64,000 nt of DNA from JANYLB01 sp963837715 (GTDB lineage: Bacteria; Actinomycetota; Acidimicrobiia; IMCC26256; JANYLB01). The stretch is from contig CAWIOF010000004.1 in the NCBI GenBank assembly GCA_963837715.1, positions 1,178,001 to 1,242,000 of the forward strand, given 5' to 3'. Position numbers and translations under genes: made by a program. A model generated the notes under the pieces. That model was not told the DNA's origin. It did not search any database and was given only the letters and a program-made list of their open reading frames with translations. This document shows, one piece after another, positions 62,671-64,000 of the stretch (positions are counted from its first letter, which is position 1; the number at the start of each line of letters is the position of its first letter).

Positions 62671-63497
62671 GGTTCGAGAGTGAGGCCCGCCGACGCAGGG
62701 TCCTCGAGCATCTGCGCGAACCGCTTGATCGCGTAGCCCGCGTACAAGCCGTCTTCGACGCGCTCGTCGTACGTCCACTTCAGCACGACGGTCCGACGTT
62801 TGCGGGTGGGGTCGGCCGGGTCGACACGCGGCCGGCCGTAGACGCAGAAGATGCCGATGGTGCCGTACTCGTAGAGGTGGTGGTACACGGGTTCGAGGCC
62901 GATGCTTCCCAGGTTGGCGAAGAATGCGCTGGCGTACATCGGGTCGCCCCCGATGAACGCGTTCGGCAGCAGGCCGAGCGCGTCGATGCCGTGCACGAGC
63001 CGGAAACCGAGTCGCTTCAGCGGACCGGGCAGTTTCAGCACGAGGTCGAGCTCCTTGTCGACTCCGCTCGGCCCACCGAAGCGTTCGTCGCGGAGCTGTA
63101 CCTGCATCTCGGTCACCATCTGTTCGAAGGTCTCCGACGGTTCGAACCGACGCTTGATGATCACGATCGGCGAGCCCTCGGCGAGCTTGCGCTTCGCCGA
63201 GTACGAGAGCCAGATCCCGTCGCGCTGGTAGAGGCCGCCACCGGCGACGAACCGGTTCAGGTTCGGGTACTTCTCGAACCCCTTCACCGCCGACCAGAGC
63301 AGCACGTGGAACGGGGTGATCTGTGTGTCGGGGTGCGACTCGTTGAAGCCGCGCACGAAGGCGTCGGTCTTCGTGAGGTCGAGCGTCTGCTCCCAGAAGA
63401 TCGTCGACTCGTTCCGAGTCCGCATCATGTACGGCATGATCCGGCGGTACGCAGGGACGTCGCGCACCAGCGTCCCGTCGGCGCGCTGCTTCTTCAC
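62667..63497 (-). CDS. E2-acyltransferase (CAT-fold) protein lacking the catalytic His
   Basis: 276 residues from GTG 63497. Matches the catalytic domain of 2-oxoacid dehydrogenase E2: PFHVLLWSAVKGFEKYPNLN and FFANLGSIGLEPVYHHLYEY, where E2 has strand pairs around the active site. There is no lipoyl domain or subunit-binding domain. At the position of the catalytic HRVxDG motif it reads DERVEDG: glutamate replaces histidine. It is therefore either non-catalytic, or acts by another mechanism; condensation-like or transport roles are possible. Coupled to the PhyH gene by ATGA overlap. Confidence 0.75.
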   Translation of the reverse strand: MKKQRADGTLVRDVPAYRRIMPYMMRTRNESTIFWEQTLDLTKTDAFVRGFNESHPDTQITPFHVLLWSAVKGFEKYPNLNRFVAGGGLYQRDGIWLSYSAKRKLAEGSPIVIIKRRFEPSETFEQMVTEMQVQLRDERFGGPSGVDKELDLVLKLPGPLKRLGFRLVHGIDALGLLPNAFIGGDPMYASAFFANLGSIGLEPVYHHLYEYGTIGIFCVYGRPRVDPADPTRKRRTVVLKWTYDERVEDGLYAGYAIKRFAQMLEDPASAGLTLEP

Positions 63498-63543
63498 GGG
63501 TGCTGGGTCTTCATCGGCGTACGTTCCTCACGAGGAAGCGAGC

Positions 63544-64000
63544 CTAGCGAGCAGTCCGCTCGAGGCCCGCGGCGACGGCGTGGCCGGTCATCGCGGCGTT
63601 GAGATACGGCTCGGGGTCGTGCGCCCGGTGGCCGTTGTCGACGGCGAAGTCGGTGACGCGGGGTCCGAACCGTTCGGCCAGCTTCGGCGCGGCGCACATC
63701 CGGTCGCCGAGGGCGGCGACGTTGGTCCAGCTGACGACAGTGCCCGGCCACGCACCGATACCGTCGACGGGTGCCGGATCGAGGTGTGGGAAGACGATGC
63801 CCTCGGCGCCGAGCGGCGAGCCGATCGTGACGAAGTCGGTGACGCCCCACTCCGGGTGCGCGCACAGCGCCTCGTAGGCGACCACGCTTCCGAGCGAGTG
63901 GGCGATGACCACCCGGGTGTCGGGATCGATGGCGCGTTCGACTCGGGCCCGCACCGCGACCCGGATCGACGGGTCGGCGAAGTACCGACCGACCTGGTCG
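63544..64000 (-). CDS. Alpha/beta hydrolase (partial, continues past the window)
   Basis: The last 151 codons of a gene whose start lies beyond 64000. RVVIAHSLGSVVAYEAL is a serine-hydrolase elbow (SLGS). TDFVTIGSPLGAEG and the later DNGHRAHDPEPYLN give the likely Asp and His. It resembles lipase/esterases acting on hydrophobic substrates. It ends 46 bases before the E2-like gene on the same strand; a small stem (TTCCTC/GAGGAA, 63524-63537) lies between. Confidence 0.72.
   Translation of the reverse strand, partial: DQVGRYFADPSIRVAVRARVERAIDPDTRVVIAHSLGSVVAYEALCAHPEWGVTDFVTIGSPLGAEGIVFPHLDPAPVDGIGAWPGTVVSWTNVAALGDRMCAAPKLAERFGPRVTDFAVDNGHRAHDPEPYLNAAMTGHAVAAGLERTAR

Noticed and set aside
1..64000. 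tRNA or rRNA genes
   Set aside because: No cloverleaf-like or rRNA-like sequence was noticed by eye in the intergenic gaps; a tRNA-scan would be decisive.

Overview
The window is about 64 kb of high-GC DNA with the codon use, gene content and gene order of an Actinomycetota chromosome. F420-type LLM oxidoreductase, LmbE/PIG-L deacetylase, PASTA kinase, DUF222-HNH, DUF2510 and SCP2 genes, together with many apparently leaderless promoters, fit that phylum. The lack of mycolate-type genes and the general style suggest an uncultured Acidimicrobiia-like lineage; this is inference, not something the sequence proves. No rRNA, tRNA, CRISPR array or transposase was seen.

Layout. 0-7.1 kb is a signalling patch: a CHASE-PAS-GGDEF-EAL protein, a cyclic-nucleotide-binding-domain protein, a secreted cupredoxin, a REC-HTH-nucleotide cyclase fusion and a NarL-type regulator. 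7.1-26 kb is an actinobacterial housekeeping block: iscS, mnmA, a MetE-like gene, ligA, a HadA/HadB-like dehydratase pair, a PASTA kinase, two exporters, SCP2, ferredoxin and gatCAB. 26-37.5 kb holds branched-chain amino acid synthesis (ilvD, then ilvB-ilvN-ilvC behind a visible transcription attenuator), with an NlpC/P60 hydrolase, a DNA glycosylase and a two-component system in between. 37.6-47.7 kb holds transporters, plsY, degV, a FAD disulfide reductase, a pair of ferritin-like proteins and a second GGDEF-EAL protein. 47.7-55.6 kb is catabolic: an AtuA pair, two paralogous amidases flanking a glutamate decarboxylase, and a D-amino acid aldolase/dehydratase-like protein. 55.7-64 kb is mixed: P-loop kinase, DUF222-HNH, enoyl-CoA hydratase, exporter, nuclease, and a PhyH/E2-like/hydrolase run.

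Three window-wide patterns stand out. (1) A roughly 80 bp intergenic repeat occurs at six loci, mostly at gene 3' ends, and is locally amplified in tandem at two of them. (2) Many genes are interrupted by single frameshifts that are nearly all net +1 (one extra base). They include genes normally essential, such as ligA, gatB, mnmA and iscS, so sequence error is the likeliest cause. The frameshifted genes are annotated here as full-length CDS with the break stated. (3) About a dozen genes have a TANNNT-like -10 box 6-8 bases before the start codon, the signature of leaderless transcripts.
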